Source: Castanea sativa
Taxonomy: Eukaryota; Streptophyta; Magnoliopsida; Fagales; Fagaceae
Direction of reading: 5' to 3'
Assembly (NCBI RefSeq): GCF_040712315.1
Contig: NC_134021.1
Location: 45,323,501 to 45,387,500 of the forward strand
DNA: 64,000 nt
A program made the position numbers and the translations under genes. The notes below the pieces were generated by a model. That model did not search any database. It was not told the origin of the DNA and saw nothing but the letters and a program-made list of their open reading frames with translations. Below are positions 42,708 to 54,385 of the stretch, piece by piece; the stretch's first letter is position 1, and each line of letters opens with the position of its first letter.

Positions 42708-45700
42708 ATGAAGCATAAGGACAGGTCTTCTTCCTTTTGTAACAATCGTCGCCGACAATCCAGCAAACATTTTTGCAGTTTTTGCAATTTTTGCAAACGT
42801 TTTGGCCATAATATTGAGACTTGCTTTCAGCGCAATAAATCAGCTGTTTCAATTTCAGCTGCCACTATTGCTAACATTGAGAGTGTCCAACCAATGGCTC
42901 CCGTCTCTGCACAGTGTAAGTCTTCAGGTCGCACTTTCACCATGACCACAGGTGACCTTAAAAACATCATCGCCAATGTCATTCGTATAGTTGATAATGC
43001 ATCTTATTCCTCTTCTCTCTTAGCTTTATCTGGTATGTCTCCTTCCTCTTGGCTTATGGATTCTGCTTGTTGCAATCACATGACACCTCACTCGTCCTTA
43101 TTTTCTGAACTTAAACCTGCACCACACCCTCTTACTATTCGCACAGCAAATGGTTCCACAATGTCTAGTCATAATATAGGTTCCGTTTCAACCTCTAACC
43201 TCTCCGTTTCTGGGGTCTTTAATGTTCCTGACCTTTCTTACAATTTGTTTTCTGTGGGACAATTAGCTGAGTTGGGTTATCGAATTATATTTGATTATTC
43301 TGGGTGTACTGTGCAGGATCCAAGGACGGGACAGGAGCTAGGGACCGGTCCTAGAGTTGGGCGTATGTTTCCCGTGGACAACCTTCGTCTTCCACTTGTT
43401 GCTCCTGTTTTTATTGCCGCAGCTGCTGCAGTTTCTTCTATTCCTTCTCTTGCTCTTTGGCATGCTCGACTTGGTCATGCATCTTCTTCCTGTGTACAAC
43501 AATTGGCTTCTAGAGGTTTGTTAGGTTCAATGTCTACAGAAAATTTTGATTGTGTTTCATGTCAGTTAGGAAAACAACCAGCTTTGCCTTTCAATTCTAG
43601 TGAATCTATATCCACTTATATCTTTGACCTTATTCATTCTGATGTTTAGAGACCTTCCTCTATCTCTAGTATTGGTGGATCTCGATATTTTTTTGTCTTT
43701 GTTGATGATTACTCTCGCTATAGCTGGATCTTTAATATGAGACATCGTTCTGAATTATTGCAAGTGTATTCTAATTTTGCAAAAATGGTTGAAACTCAAT
43801 TTTCTAAACGTATCAAAATTTTTCGATCTGATAATGCTCTTGAGTACACTCAATATGCTTTCCAATCTGTTTTGCATTCCTATGGCACTGTTCATCAACT
43901 AACTTGTCCAGGTACCTCTCAGCAAAATGGTAGAGCCGAACGAAAACTTCGTCACATTCTTGACACTGTTCGTACTCTTCTTCTCTCTGCCAAAGTTCCT
44001 GCTCCTTTTTGGGGTGAAGCTGCTATTCATGCTGTTCATACTATTAATCGCATTTCCAGTCCTGTCATCCAAAATCAAACTCCATATGAGCGCCTTTTTG
44101 GGTCACCTCCAGATTATCACCACCTACGCTCATTCGGCTTTGCTTGTTTCGTTCTTCTTCAATCACATGAGCATAACAAACTTGAGCCTAGGTCAAGACT
44201 TTGTTATTTTCTTGGCTATGATGAAACTCAAAAGGGTATCGGTGTTATGATCCTATTTCTCATCGTCTTCGTATCTCCCGCAATGTTGTCTTTTGGGAAC
44301 ATCGCCTCTTTGTCGAGCTCTCTCACTTCCATGCTTCTCTATCTTCCTCTTTTGTCTTAGATCTATTTCCAGATGAGACACATATTCCTTTTGTAGCTGC
44401 TCCTGGCCCTCCTATAGCTAATCCTGATCCTCCTATAGTTGCTCCTGATTTTCCTATTAACTTCTCTGCCCAACCACCAGAAATCCTTGATCCCTTTCCT
44501 AGTTCTCCCTTTAATGAACAGGTGGAAGATGAACAGATCGAAGACGAGCTACCCAACCCTGATCTTGGTTCCCCTGCTCCTGCTCTGCCTGAAGATCATG
44601 CACAAGACATTCCACCTCGTCACTCAACTCGGGTAAGGTCCATTCCTGCACATTTACTTGACTATCATTGTTACACTGCCCTTGCTGCACTACACAAGCC
44701 TCACACCTATCGTGAGGCTTCCACTGACCCTTTATGGCAGATTGCAATGAAAGAGAAACTTGATGCATTATCTAAAAACCATACTTAGGACTTGGTCACT
44801 CTCCCCCCTGGGAAATCTGTGGTTGGCTGTAAGTGGATCTACAAGATTAAGACTCGCTCTGATGGGTCCATTGAGCGCTACAAAGCTCGTCTTGTTGCAA
44901 AAGGTTTTACACAAGAGTATGGGATTGATTATGAAGAGACCTTTGCTCCGGTTGCTCGTATCTCTTCTGTTCGTGCCCTCTTAGCTGTTGCTGCTGCCAG
45001 TAAATGGGATCTTTTCCAGATGGATGTCAAAAATGCATTCCTTAATGGGGATTTAAGTGAAGAAGTTTATATGCAACCTCCTCCTAGTCTCTCTGTTGAA
45101 TCAAACAAGGTTTGTCACCTTCGACGTGCACTTTATGGCCTTAAACAAGCTCCACGTGCTTGGTTTGCCATATTCAGCTTTACCATCTCTCGCTTGGGTT
45201 TCATGGCCAGTCATTATGATTCTGCCTTATTTCTTCATCGCACTAACAAATGCACTATTTTACTTGTCTTGTATATGGATGATATGATCATAACTGGTGA
45301 TGACCTTAGTGGCATTCAAGAACTCAAGGATTTTCTCAGTCAGCAGTTTGAGATGAAAGATCTTGGACATCTCAGCTACTTCTTGAGTCTTGAAATCACT
45401 CATTCTACAGATGGACTTTACATTACTCAAGCCAAGTATGCCTCTGAACTCTTGTCTAGAGCTGGACTCACTGATAGCAAGACTGTTGACACTCCAGTCG
45501 AGCTTAATGCACATCTGACTCCCTCAGGGGGGAAACCATTGTCTAATCCCTCTCTTTAGAGACGCTTAGTTGGCAGCCTAGTTTATCTTACTGTTAGTCG
45601 TCCAGACATTTCCTATGCTGTTCACCAGATGAGCCAGTATCTGTCTGCTCCACGATCGACTCACTATGCTGCTGTTTTGCGCATTCTTCGGTACCTAAAG

Positions 45701-46165
45701 GGCACTCTCTTCCATGGTCTTTTCTACTCTGCTCAATCTCCTCTTGTTCTCCGTGCATTTTCTGATGCCGATTGGGCAGGAGATCCCACTGATCGCAGGT
45801 CCACCACTGGTTATTGCTTTCTTCTTGGTTCTTCTCTAATTTCTTGGCGAAGCAAGAAACAAACTCATGTGGCCCGTTCTAGTACTGAAGCAGAATATCG
45901 TGCCCTTGCTGATACCACATTTGAGCTTCTTTGGCTACGATAGCTTCTCAAAGACTTAGGTGTGTCTACATCCTCTGCTACTCCTCTTTATTGTGATAAC
46001 AAGAGTGCCATTTATATTGCTCACAATGATGTCTTCCATGAACGGACTAAACACATCGAGATCAATTGTCATTTTATCCGTTATCATCTTGTCCATGGTA
46101 CTCTCAAGCTAATCTCAGTCTCCTCTACAGATCAACTTGCATATTTTCACCAAGTCACATCCTAA
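42708..46165 (+). pseudogene. Copia gag-pol remnant
   Basis: In order: a gag zinc knuckle (CNFCKRFGHNIETC, pattern CX2CX4HX4C); an aspartic-protease-like site where the usual DSG reads DSA (WLMDSACCNHMT); the pre-integrase motif LWHARLGH; the integrase core (VDDYSRY, RSDNALEY, NGRAER); reverse transcriptase (KWIYKIKTRSDG, QMDVKNAFLNGDL, YMDDMIIT); and RNase H (DADWAGDP, SSTEAEYRAL, KHIEI). Most of gag before the zinc knuckle is missing. In-frame stops occur at 43647, 44786, 45557 and 45941, and a frameshift near 44236. It is therefore not functional. Confidence 0.9.
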
Positions 46166-46233
46166 GGGATGCCTTTGTACTTTGGTTGACAACCTCAAGT
46201 TGGTCTCACATCCACCTTGAGTTTGAGGGGGGC

Positions 46234-46408
46234 TGTTAACATGTATAATGTTGTGGGCTTTAGGCCCAACTAGTTTACTTGTATAGCACTCTTACTTGTA
46301 CTACACTCATATTTACTCGTACTGCACTCATATGTCTCCTATATAAAGGCACTCATGTATATTTTTTCAGTGAGAAATACAATACTATTGAATTCAGTAT
46401 TTCTAACA
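46234..46408 (+). repeat. Copia 3' LTR
   Basis: 175 bp, near-identical to the 5' LTR, following the polypurine tract at about 46222-46233. Confidence 0.93.
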
Positions 46409-47654
46409 GTGCTAACGGAAGATATTTTGGTTATGATATTGATGTTATTGATAATGTTCCGCCACCACCACAAACTTGCGTTTCATCTTATATATCTTTC
46501 AGTAGAAAATTCTACATTTTACTTTTTCTATACACACAAAGAAGTTTTTATTATGTTTGTCTATGCTAGTTTGTACTAGCAGAAAAAAAATCCTCTCTAC
46601 GATCAATGGCAAGAGGATTAACGTTGAGTGCAGGACTCACGGCCTTTATTGCTCTTGTTCTAGTCCATGAAACTTATTGTACTGCTACTGCAAATGTTAC
46701 TGATCAATGTACCCCTTCTGTCTGTGGCAATATCAACATAAGCTATCCGTTTCGATTGATGACTGATCCTAAAAACTGCAGTGATTCAAGGTATGAACTG
46801 TGGCGTGAGAAGAATGATACGGCCGTGCTATCCATATTTGGAGGAAAACACTACGTAAAGGATATCAATTACAGTACGTACAGATTCCGGATTGTGGACT
46901 CGGGTATACGGAATTGAAATTACTTCTCCTCCCCAAAGTATTCTTTATATCAATTAATGCAATATTATTATGCACTGAACGATCTGTCGCTTTGGCTGCC
47001 TGATGGCAACAGCTACCTAAATCGGATTATGATTTTCATGAGTTGTGAAAAACCAGTGAATACTCCACTCTATTTGAATACTTCTACTTGCATTTACAAT
47101 GGAGAGTATTCTTCCGACTCTTCAATTTCTCATTCCAAGAGGTATAAATATGTTACAATTAGAGAAGTAATATCGATGAAAGATGTGAAGGACTCGTGCA
47201 AAGTAGAGCAGATGGTTATGACATCGTGGCCGCCACAAAATGATAATCCAAATATTTCCTGTACAGAAGTCCATAATCAATTGGAATATGGTTTTCGGCT
47301 TTCATGGCACCCATTGATTTGTGAAAGAACTTGCGAAAGACTGCGCTTTTGCAGAATCGATGAATTGAAGGGTGTTCAATGTGGCGGCGGCAAGACAGGT
47401 GGGTAAAAAAAGAGAGGAAGGGCATGACACTACTTTCCATTCTCTAATTAAATATGTTGACCATTATATTTATATTCATCTCCTCTTACATATTTCTTTC
47501 TTTTCTACCCGAGTTTTGTTGTAGTTCTGATCCTGTCACTAACAATTCATGTATTAGTTCAATATATTGAACTTCTTGGTGATGTTATTGAAATTTACTA
47601 GATTTAATTGTAAGGCAAATGCTCATGTCATTCTTTTCTTTGTCAAAAATGTAG

Positions 47655-47696
47655 GATTGGGCCTGTTGGTTGAAAGAATATATTATATCTTGATGG
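47655..47696 (+). other. Mini-exon 1 of the LRK10L gene (predicted, 42 nt)
   Basis: Preceded by TTGTCAAAAATGTAG and followed by GTGAGG. Phase 1 on both sides; encodes GLGLLVERIYYILM, a short hydrophobic segment. Confidence 0.55.
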
Positions 47697-47991
47697 GTGA
47701 GGTTTCTATCTCAAAAAGGTTGTTTGAAGGATAATATAGAATCGAGTATGAAACGAATCGTTCGAGTAATTGTACCTGATGATGACACACCATGTATTTG
47801 GGCAATAATTGGATGATATCACAATCTTTTAAGCTTGAGGAAATGAAAGTAAAAATGATCGAATTTTTTAAAGATACCCCATCAATGTAAAAGACATGCT
47901 AGAAAATATTTATTGGAGTTTCAGCATAATGACTAAATTAATTTTAAGGTTCCAAATGCTGATGTTATTCTTTTCTTTGTCAAAAATGCAG

Positions 47992-48024
47992 GATGGTTAT
48001 TGCAACTAATTTATTTTTTCAAAG
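47992..48024 (+). other. Mini-exon 2 of the LRK10L gene (predicted, 33 nt)
   Basis: Preceded by TTGTCAAAAATGCAG and followed by GTGAGG. Phase 1; encodes GWLLQLIYFFK. It lies 337 bp after mini-exon 1 within a repeated intron unit. Confidence 0.55.
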
Positions 48025-48327
48025 GTGAGGTTTTTTTCTCATCATAGTCGTTTGCAAGATGCTAAGTAATATAGAATGGAAAATTAAATAGAAATGCATG
48101 AGTAAATTGTGCCTGATCTGATAATGAGACAAGTAAAGGAAAAACCATGTACGTGGAAAATTGTTTGATCGAATTTCCTAAGAAGATAGCTTTTTGGTGC
48201 ATTCTCCATCCATTCCAATGTAATAGACATGCTAAGTAATATTTGTTGTAGTTTTTGTATAATGACAACTAATTGCAAAGCTCCAAAACGCTGATGTTAT
48301 AATTATTCTCTTCTTTGTGAAATGCAG

Positions 48328-48366
48328 TAAGGTGGACACCTGTGAATTATTTCTACAGCTACAAAA
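48328..48366 (+). other. Mini-exon 3 of the LRK10L gene (predicted, 39 nt)
   Basis: Preceded by TTTGTGAAATGCAG and followed by GTGAGT. Phase 1; encodes RWTPVNYFYSYK after the split codon. It lies 336 bp after mini-exon 2. Confidence 0.5.
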
Positions 48367-49199
48367 GTGAGTTTTCTTTCTCAGAAAAGTTGTTTGAGGG
48401 ACAATGATAATACATAATGAAAAATGAAATACAATTGCATTAAGTAATTGTTGTTGGTGTATAATAGTGATAGGTGATCGATCACATCATAATATGGTGC
48501 ACCCTCACTTATATAATGACCCCCACTTATGGTTGGTGTTGCTTCACCAACCTACAATAGAGAGTTAATTAAGTGTTAATGCTAGTTATTTACTGAAGAA
48601 TCGTGTCTCTTAGATAAGATACAACTCTTGGTAAACAAACATATCTCTTCCCAAGAGGTATAAAAGAGTTTATAAAAACAGGGACTCCTCATTCATTGTT
48701 ATGTTAGATTTTATTCTTTTTCTGTGATGATTCCCTCCCTAATAGGGTTATCATCCACTCTATAGGACCAATTGTGTCTGATGTGAAGATGACACTAGTA
48801 GAGGAATAACCACTCTATAGGACCAATTATCGAATTTCTTAAGAAATTAGGGTTGTTTGGTTGTTAGAGCATTCATATCAGTTAACGTATAATAGCATAA
48901 TGGTTAATTTTGCACATCCAACTCCTAAACTCTCCCACATCAATCCATGAACACTTGCACAAACTTATATTATTACTATAGTAACCGTGTAAATATACAC
49001 AGATACTATTTACATGCAAATATATAGAGAGAGAGAGAGAGTGAGAGTACTAAAAAATTGATAAAGAAATAATATCTTAATGAAATGTAATGTAAAATAA
49101 ATAATTTGATGTATGTGTTTTTGAAAAATAATTGTGTAAAATAGAAAAAAATAGGTTTTTATGTTAAAATAGACAAAAATTTTTTGTACAGCTTGATAC
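48367..49199 (+). other. LRK10L intron, part before the gypsy element
   Basis: AT-rich; contains (GA)n at about 49026-49041. No further exon-like unit or element recognised. Confidence 0.5.
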
Positions 49200-49938
49200 T
49201 GTGGGGAGTTAAAAGACCTGGGTAGGTATTTGGGCCTTTGGGCTCTGTTAAGAAGGGTCAGTTCGTTCTTGACTAAAGGCCTTTAGGACCGCAAGTCGGC
49301 CCTCAAGCCGAGGGTCCGAGGATTCATCCGAGAAGAATCTCTCCTCGGACAGACCCGTGATGGCTTGGAGATTCGCTAGAAAGATCAAGGCAGAGTTCTG
49401 AAAAAACTGTAGGTTAAAGAGGGGATCCAAGAACCCTCTGAACGCACCAGTGTGAGAGAAATATCTCAAAAAAAAGCTGCTACCTCCACATTAAAGACCC
49501 TGCACCTACCTCCCTGGACGCATTAATGGGGAAGTGACCCCTGAACAGTAGAATTGAACCTTCTGTCTATTATTTAAAGATTTCAAGAAGGTGGTGGAAG
49601 GGGATTGGAGGTGACGCGTGGACAAAGGAAAAAGAATAAGTATTTAAGAAGAGAAGAGAGCAAAGAGAGGGGGAGAAAGCAAAAAAAGGACCAAGAACTA
49701 TAACCTTTAAGAGAGAAAGAGAGATAATAGAGAAATTGTCCTCGGCTTACGTCCGAGAAGGTTCATTTATTATAATCGTTTGTTGTTAGCAAATACTGTA
49801 ACACTTAAGCCTATTTGTCAAGTATCCACCACCCCTACAGCTAGATTTCAAATCCACACTCTACAAATTTTATTGTTTAAGGCTCATTGGGCCTGAGCCC
49901 ACTTTGTCTTTGGGTCCAGGTACAATTGTGCACTTACA
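49200..49938 (+). repeat. Gypsy 5' LTR (739 bp)
   Basis: TG...CA ends. Near-identical to the 3' LTR by eye. TATTTAAG near 49641 is a possible promoter element. Confidence 0.93.
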
Positions 49939-49940
49939 AT

Positions 49941-49958
49941 TGGCGCTGTCTGTGGGAA
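49941..49958 (+). promoter_or_regulatory. Gypsy primer-binding site
   Basis: TGGCGCTGTCTGTGGGAA, two bases after the LTR; matches the tRNA-complementary site type (probably tRNA-Arg) used by Tat-group elements. Confidence 0.75.
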
Positions 49959-49985
49959 TCTAGCGTGGAAAGGAGTTGGAACATA

Positions 49986-50273
49986 ATGGCAGCCTTAGGC
50001 TCACACCATGCAGAATCTCAAGAATCGCAACCTGAGGACCTTTTCGAGCGTCTGGAGCACCGGAGGGATCGAGAGGTTAGCGTCCACACCGAGCATCCTA
50101 TTGCGAGTCATACTCACGATGGCGGCAGTACCACCCATGAAGATGGTGCTAAAGCCATGCTGAAGGAGATTAGTCATCTTAAAAGGAAGCTACGCCGCGT
50201 TAGAAGGAGGTGTTCGCCATCCTCATCTAGTTCTTCTTCAGGGAGATCCTGGGGAGGTAGTTATAGTTCAAGG
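49986..50273 (+). pseudogene. Gypsy gag N-terminal fragment
   Basis: Opens at an ATG 27 bases after the primer-binding site (MAALGSHHAESQESQ) and runs through acidic and then basic, serine-rich sequence (RKLRRVRRRCSPSSSSSSSG). Similarity to gag ends at about 50273, where the antisense ORF sequence begins; the frame runs on to 50333 by chance. Confidence 0.7.
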
Positions 50274-50276
50274 TCG

Positions 50277-52171
50277 CCAACTGAGAGGAGAGTCTCTCGT
50301 TTTCTGCTAAGGCCTGGCCTAGGGACTTCTTAGTCTCTAGACGAATTTCCTGCTCCATTCCGGCCTTCTTCCGAGAGTCCTCCACGAACTTCTCGGTAGC
50401 GAAAACCTCTTGGATGGCTTGTGACAAAGTTTCAGGGGGTTAAACGCAACAAAACATTTACAAATAGCCAGATATTTTAAAGAGCCAAGCGTACATACGG
50501 AGGAAAACTTACCAGCGCTAAGTCCGTTTTCAAAGAAAGGAACAGCTGAGGCTGGCTCATTTTTTCCAAAGCTTCCATATCCTTGGGCAGCAGAAGGGGA
50601 CGTTCCAACGCATCGGCCAGGTGAAGGGGATGGCCTTGTTGGAACACCCTGATGTTGGACTGGAGGGGAATTGGTGCTCAATCCAGTCTCAGCTCGGGAG
50701 ACCACATAGCCGGTGCTCGGCGCACTTCGGCCATGTCTCTAATCTCCCCGCTCTCAACTGAATGGGCACGTCCTTTACCCTTGTCCAGCTTCTGCTGCTG
50801 AGCTGGCTGTGGCTGCTGTTTCAGCTTCTTTTGTTTTTCGCCACCAGCCTCCTCGGCCTCGCCCTTTCTCTTCTTCTTGGGCTCCTCGACGGGAGGCTTA
50901 GGATCAGCTAGGGGAGGAGGTGGTGGCAAGGACGGGGGAACTTGAGACCCCCCCGCTCCTTTCTGGGTGACTTTCTCGCCTCTCTTATTTAGAAGGCCTT
51001 TAAGCTTGTCCATGTCTTCGTCCTCGAAACTGTCGGTGGGACGAGCAATCACTAAACCTGGAATCCCAGAGGCCTCGGCGGACTTTTCTTCCTCGTCAGA
51101 AAGGACGACAAACTGGTTTCCTCAAGGTTTTACGACGTCCTCGAGCTGAAACTGGTCTATCTCCTCGTCCAATGTGTGCAACGTGGACACCTGCTCCTCC
51201 GGGACAACGGTTGCCTGAGAGTGCGTTGAGAGAGGAATCGCCAAAATGGGTCACGCGTACAGGATGGTGTTGAGGTCGTCAGGGATATCGTGGTCGGCAG
51301 GGAAGTTAGGCCTCGCTACGTTTATCCTCCTACGCCTCCTGTCCCCCGCGATGATCACGTTCTCTATCTCCTGAAAATCCGAGGATATAGGGTCGTACCC
51401 TAGTATTAGGTGAGCCGCTCTAAGTTGCAAGTCTTCACTCACGAAAACTTCTGAGCAAAGTACACGGTTTAAGTCAACGACGTTGCAGTGGCTCAGGCGT
51501 GGATGAACGTGCTGTTTGTTTGTGAAAAAGACACCCAAAAAGGCAAATGTGGTCAGATTTGCAATGCATGTGACAAATCAGAGTTAGACAAGTTGTGAAA
51601 GTAAATAAACATTCAAGGAGTTTGAGATGGAATCACAGGGTTGGGAAATTAGATCCTAAGGAGTCACACCTGGATCTCCCCAGACGACTGGGCAGTGAGG
51701 GCCGTCGTGCCAGTTACCTGAGGCGATGAGGTAGTCCTCCTTCATGCCTTTATTAGACTTGGGCAGACAAGAAATTAATCTAACTACACTAGACCTGGAT
51801 TTGATGTAATAGCCTACGCTTTTAAGCTTGTGGCATTCGTACATAAAGACAACGTCATGCCAAGTAAGGTTTAAGCCCATCTGCTCATTTAGAGCGTCGA
51901 CACTTCCTAAAACCCTAAATACATTGGGTGCGCACTGGTCAGAGCACAACCTGTGGTTGCAAAGGTATTCCCTAGTTACACTTCTCATGGGGAGAGTCAT
52001 TCCACCTTCTATGAAGGCAATCATAGGGATGATGACCTCTCCCATCTTCCTGGAACTACCTACGGCTTCCGCCAGACAATATTTCAGGCCTACGTCGCTA
52101 GGAATCTGGTATTTGGCCCTAAAGCCTTCCATCCCAGCGGCAGTGTCAACTAAACACTTAAATCTACCCAT
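50277..52171 (-). pseudogene. Antisense additional ORF of the non-autonomous gypsy element, multi-exon
   Basis: Blocks, all read on the minus strand: 52171-51672 (MGRFKCLVDTAAGMEGFR to a GATCCAG/GTGTGA donor), about 51515-51255 (HVHPRLSHCNVVDLNRVL, AAHLILGYDPIS; interrupted by a stop at about 51251), about 51050-50520 (PPSLPPPPPLADPKPPVEEP, basic KKRKGEAEEA), and 50420-50277 (SQAIQEVFATEKFVEDS, the start of a coiled coil cut off by the internal deletion). It mirrors 24980-27579. Unlike that copy, its first block is free of stops. Function unknown. Confidence 0.72.
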
Positions 52172-52673
52172 CTATGAGAAAGGGAAGGTTAAGTTTTAAG
52201 AAGGAAAGTGGTTAAGAAGGGAGCCACGGATAAAATCCGAGGAGAAAAGAGTAGAAGAAAAAGTAGGAACTTACGAGTTCGTAGTTATGCGAGTTTCCAC
52301 AGGTTTCTGGAGAGAAAAGGCAATGACTGATGTTTTGATATGATTAGGTTCTGAAAAAATAAATGAAGGCGCATATTTTCAAAGCGTTATGACGTGCAGG
52401 AAGCGGCCTCCAAATTGGATTCATCCCGCCAAAATTTCAGGGGGCAACGCGGGCCGTTGGATGTTCATCTCACCGTTGAACGTGGGAAATAAGGTGTAAC
52501 TTGCGGTCATAAATGTGAGCGTTTGGAAATTCGAAGCGCCAGACGACATCTTCTGGGGAACGAAACGATTTACACACGTGTGGTGAAGTACGAAATGTGT
52601 AGGGGAGATTATCGTTAGATCAAAACCCTATTTTTCTCCTCGGAAAGGGAAAAATAAAGTTTTGAGGGGCTAT

Positions 52674-53412
52674 TGTGGGGAGTTAAAAGACCTGGGTAGG
52701 TATTTAGGCCTTTGGGCTCTGTTAAGAAGGGTCAGTTCGTTCTTGACTAAAGGCCTTTAGGACCGCAAGTCGGCTCGCAAGCCGAAGGTCCGAGGATTCA
52801 TCCGAGAAGAATCTCTCCTCGGACAGACTCGTGATGGCTTGGAGATTTGCTAGAAAGATCAAGGCAGAGTTCTAAAAAAACTGTAGGTTAAAGAGGGGAT
52901 CCAAGAACCCTCTGGACGCACCGGTGTGAGAGAAATATCTCAGAAAAAAGCTGCTACCTCCACATTAAAAACCCTGCACCTACCTCCCTGACCGCATTAA
53001 TGGGAAAGTGACCCCTGAACAGTAGAATTGAACCTTCTGGCTATTATTTAAAGATTTCAAGGAGGTGGTGGAAGGGGATTGGAGGTGACGCATGGACAAA
53101 GGAAAAAGAAGAAGTATTTAAGAAGAGAAGAGAACAAAGAGAGGGGGGAAAAGCAAAAGAAGGACCAAGAACTATAACCTTTAAGAGAGAAAGAGAGATA
53201 ATAGAGAAATTGTCCTCGACTTACGTCCGAGGAGGTTCATTTGTTATAATCGTTTGTTGTTAGCAAATACTGTAACACTTAAGCCTATTTGTCAAGTATC
53301 CACCACCCCTACAGCTAGATTTCAAATCCATACTCTACAAATTTTATTGTTTAAGGCTCATTGGGCCTGAGCCCACTTTGTCTTTGGGTCCAGGTGCAAT
53401 TGTGCACTTACA
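52674..53412 (+). repeat. Gypsy 3' LTR (739 bp)
   Basis: Same ends and length as the 5' LTR; directly follows the polypurine tract. Confidence 0.93.
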
Positions 53413-53417
53413 GATAC

Positions 53418-53556
53418 TAATACCAATAGTTTTTAGAACAATTTTCTTGATTTAAAAACAACTATTTTTTTATAAAAAAAAACTAGTAGGTACTACTAAA
53501 AATTCTTATTTGGCAAGCTGTTTTCAAAAACCCAACTTAAAAATTTTATTCTAAAA

Positions 53557-53591
<35 letters not shown>

Positions 53592-54376
53592 TGACAGTGG
53601 TTGTTTGGTTTTTCGAAGCATGATTGTGGTGGCTGCAGAATGGGCCTCCGATGAGTGGGGAAAAGTTTGGGGAGTAAATCTTCAAACCTTACCAATATCT
53701 TTGTATTGGATGTGAATTTTGAAAATCTAACTATTGGATTACATATTCTTATTATACCCTCCATGCTTGCAAAATTTTAAGAAGATTAAAGACCAACAAT
53801 TATGTCATCAATGAATATTTAAATTTCAAGTTTTTGTGATATAAAATTATGCATAGGAATAACTTGGAAATAACTTTATTGAAAAAATAGTAAATAACAT
53901 TCCATTTGGAAAAAATTTGACATGTTTTTTAAGAACATAAAGAACAAGCAATCTAACAGTTATATTTTCAAATTTGACATTCAATAGAAAGATATATAAA
54001 TCGTTTGAAAGGTTTTTCTTTAAACTAGTTTAATGTGAAATTTTGGTTTATAAGTGAAGTTTGTGAATATTGAGTATGGAATTAGATCTCCACAATTTGG
54101 ACTGGTCTGGGTTTGGTGGGCATGCACGTTAGTGTTGAATTACTAATTGTCCCAAAAGTTTAAACTATTGGGATATAATCAATTTAATCATTTAACCACA
54201 CAATTTTAACAGTTAGATTGTTGCGGTTCTGCTTTGTTTGGTCTTGGGTCCATGGTTGCCATTGTTGTTGTGGGCATGAGTTAGAGGTTGTGATGCTGTT
54301 GTTGGGGAAAAAATGAAAAAACTCAAAATAGAAATAAACGTTTGAACAAATTTTCAAGGTATAATAATAATAACAA
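53418..54376 (+). other. LRK10L intron between gypsy element and MULE
   Basis: AT-rich with (CT)n at about 53560-53590. No exon or element recognised. Confidence 0.5.
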
Positions 54377-54385
54377 TAATAATAA

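Larger units (their letters stand above)
41986..46408 (+). mobile_element. Ty1/copia retrotransposon, complete but decayed, TSD GTGCT
   Basis: Two 175-bp LTRs (TGTTAACATG...TTTCTAACA) differ at about three positions. The primer-binding site TGGTATCAGAGC (initiator tRNA-Met type) follows the 5' LTR directly, a purine tract (TTTGAGGGGGGC) precedes the 3' LTR, and GTGCT duplicates flank the whole (41981-41985, 46409-46413). The order protease, integrase, reverse transcriptase, RNase H is the copia order. It inserted about 200 bp upstream of an LRK10L gene. Confidence 0.95.
49200..53412 (+). mobile_element. Non-autonomous Tat-type gypsy element (4.2 kb), perfect TSD GATAC
   Basis: Two 739-bp LTRs (49200-49938 and 52674-53412) start TGTGGGGAG and end CACTTACA. 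GATAC flanks both ends (49195-49199, 53413-53417). Between them are a primer-binding site (49941-49958), the start of gag, and then directly an antisense ORF. Protease, reverse transcriptase, RNase H and integrase are all absent. The polypurine tract TTTTGAGGGGCTAT precedes the 3' LTR. It would need proteins from a full-length relative to move. It lies in the last intron of the LRK10L gene. Confidence 0.95.
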
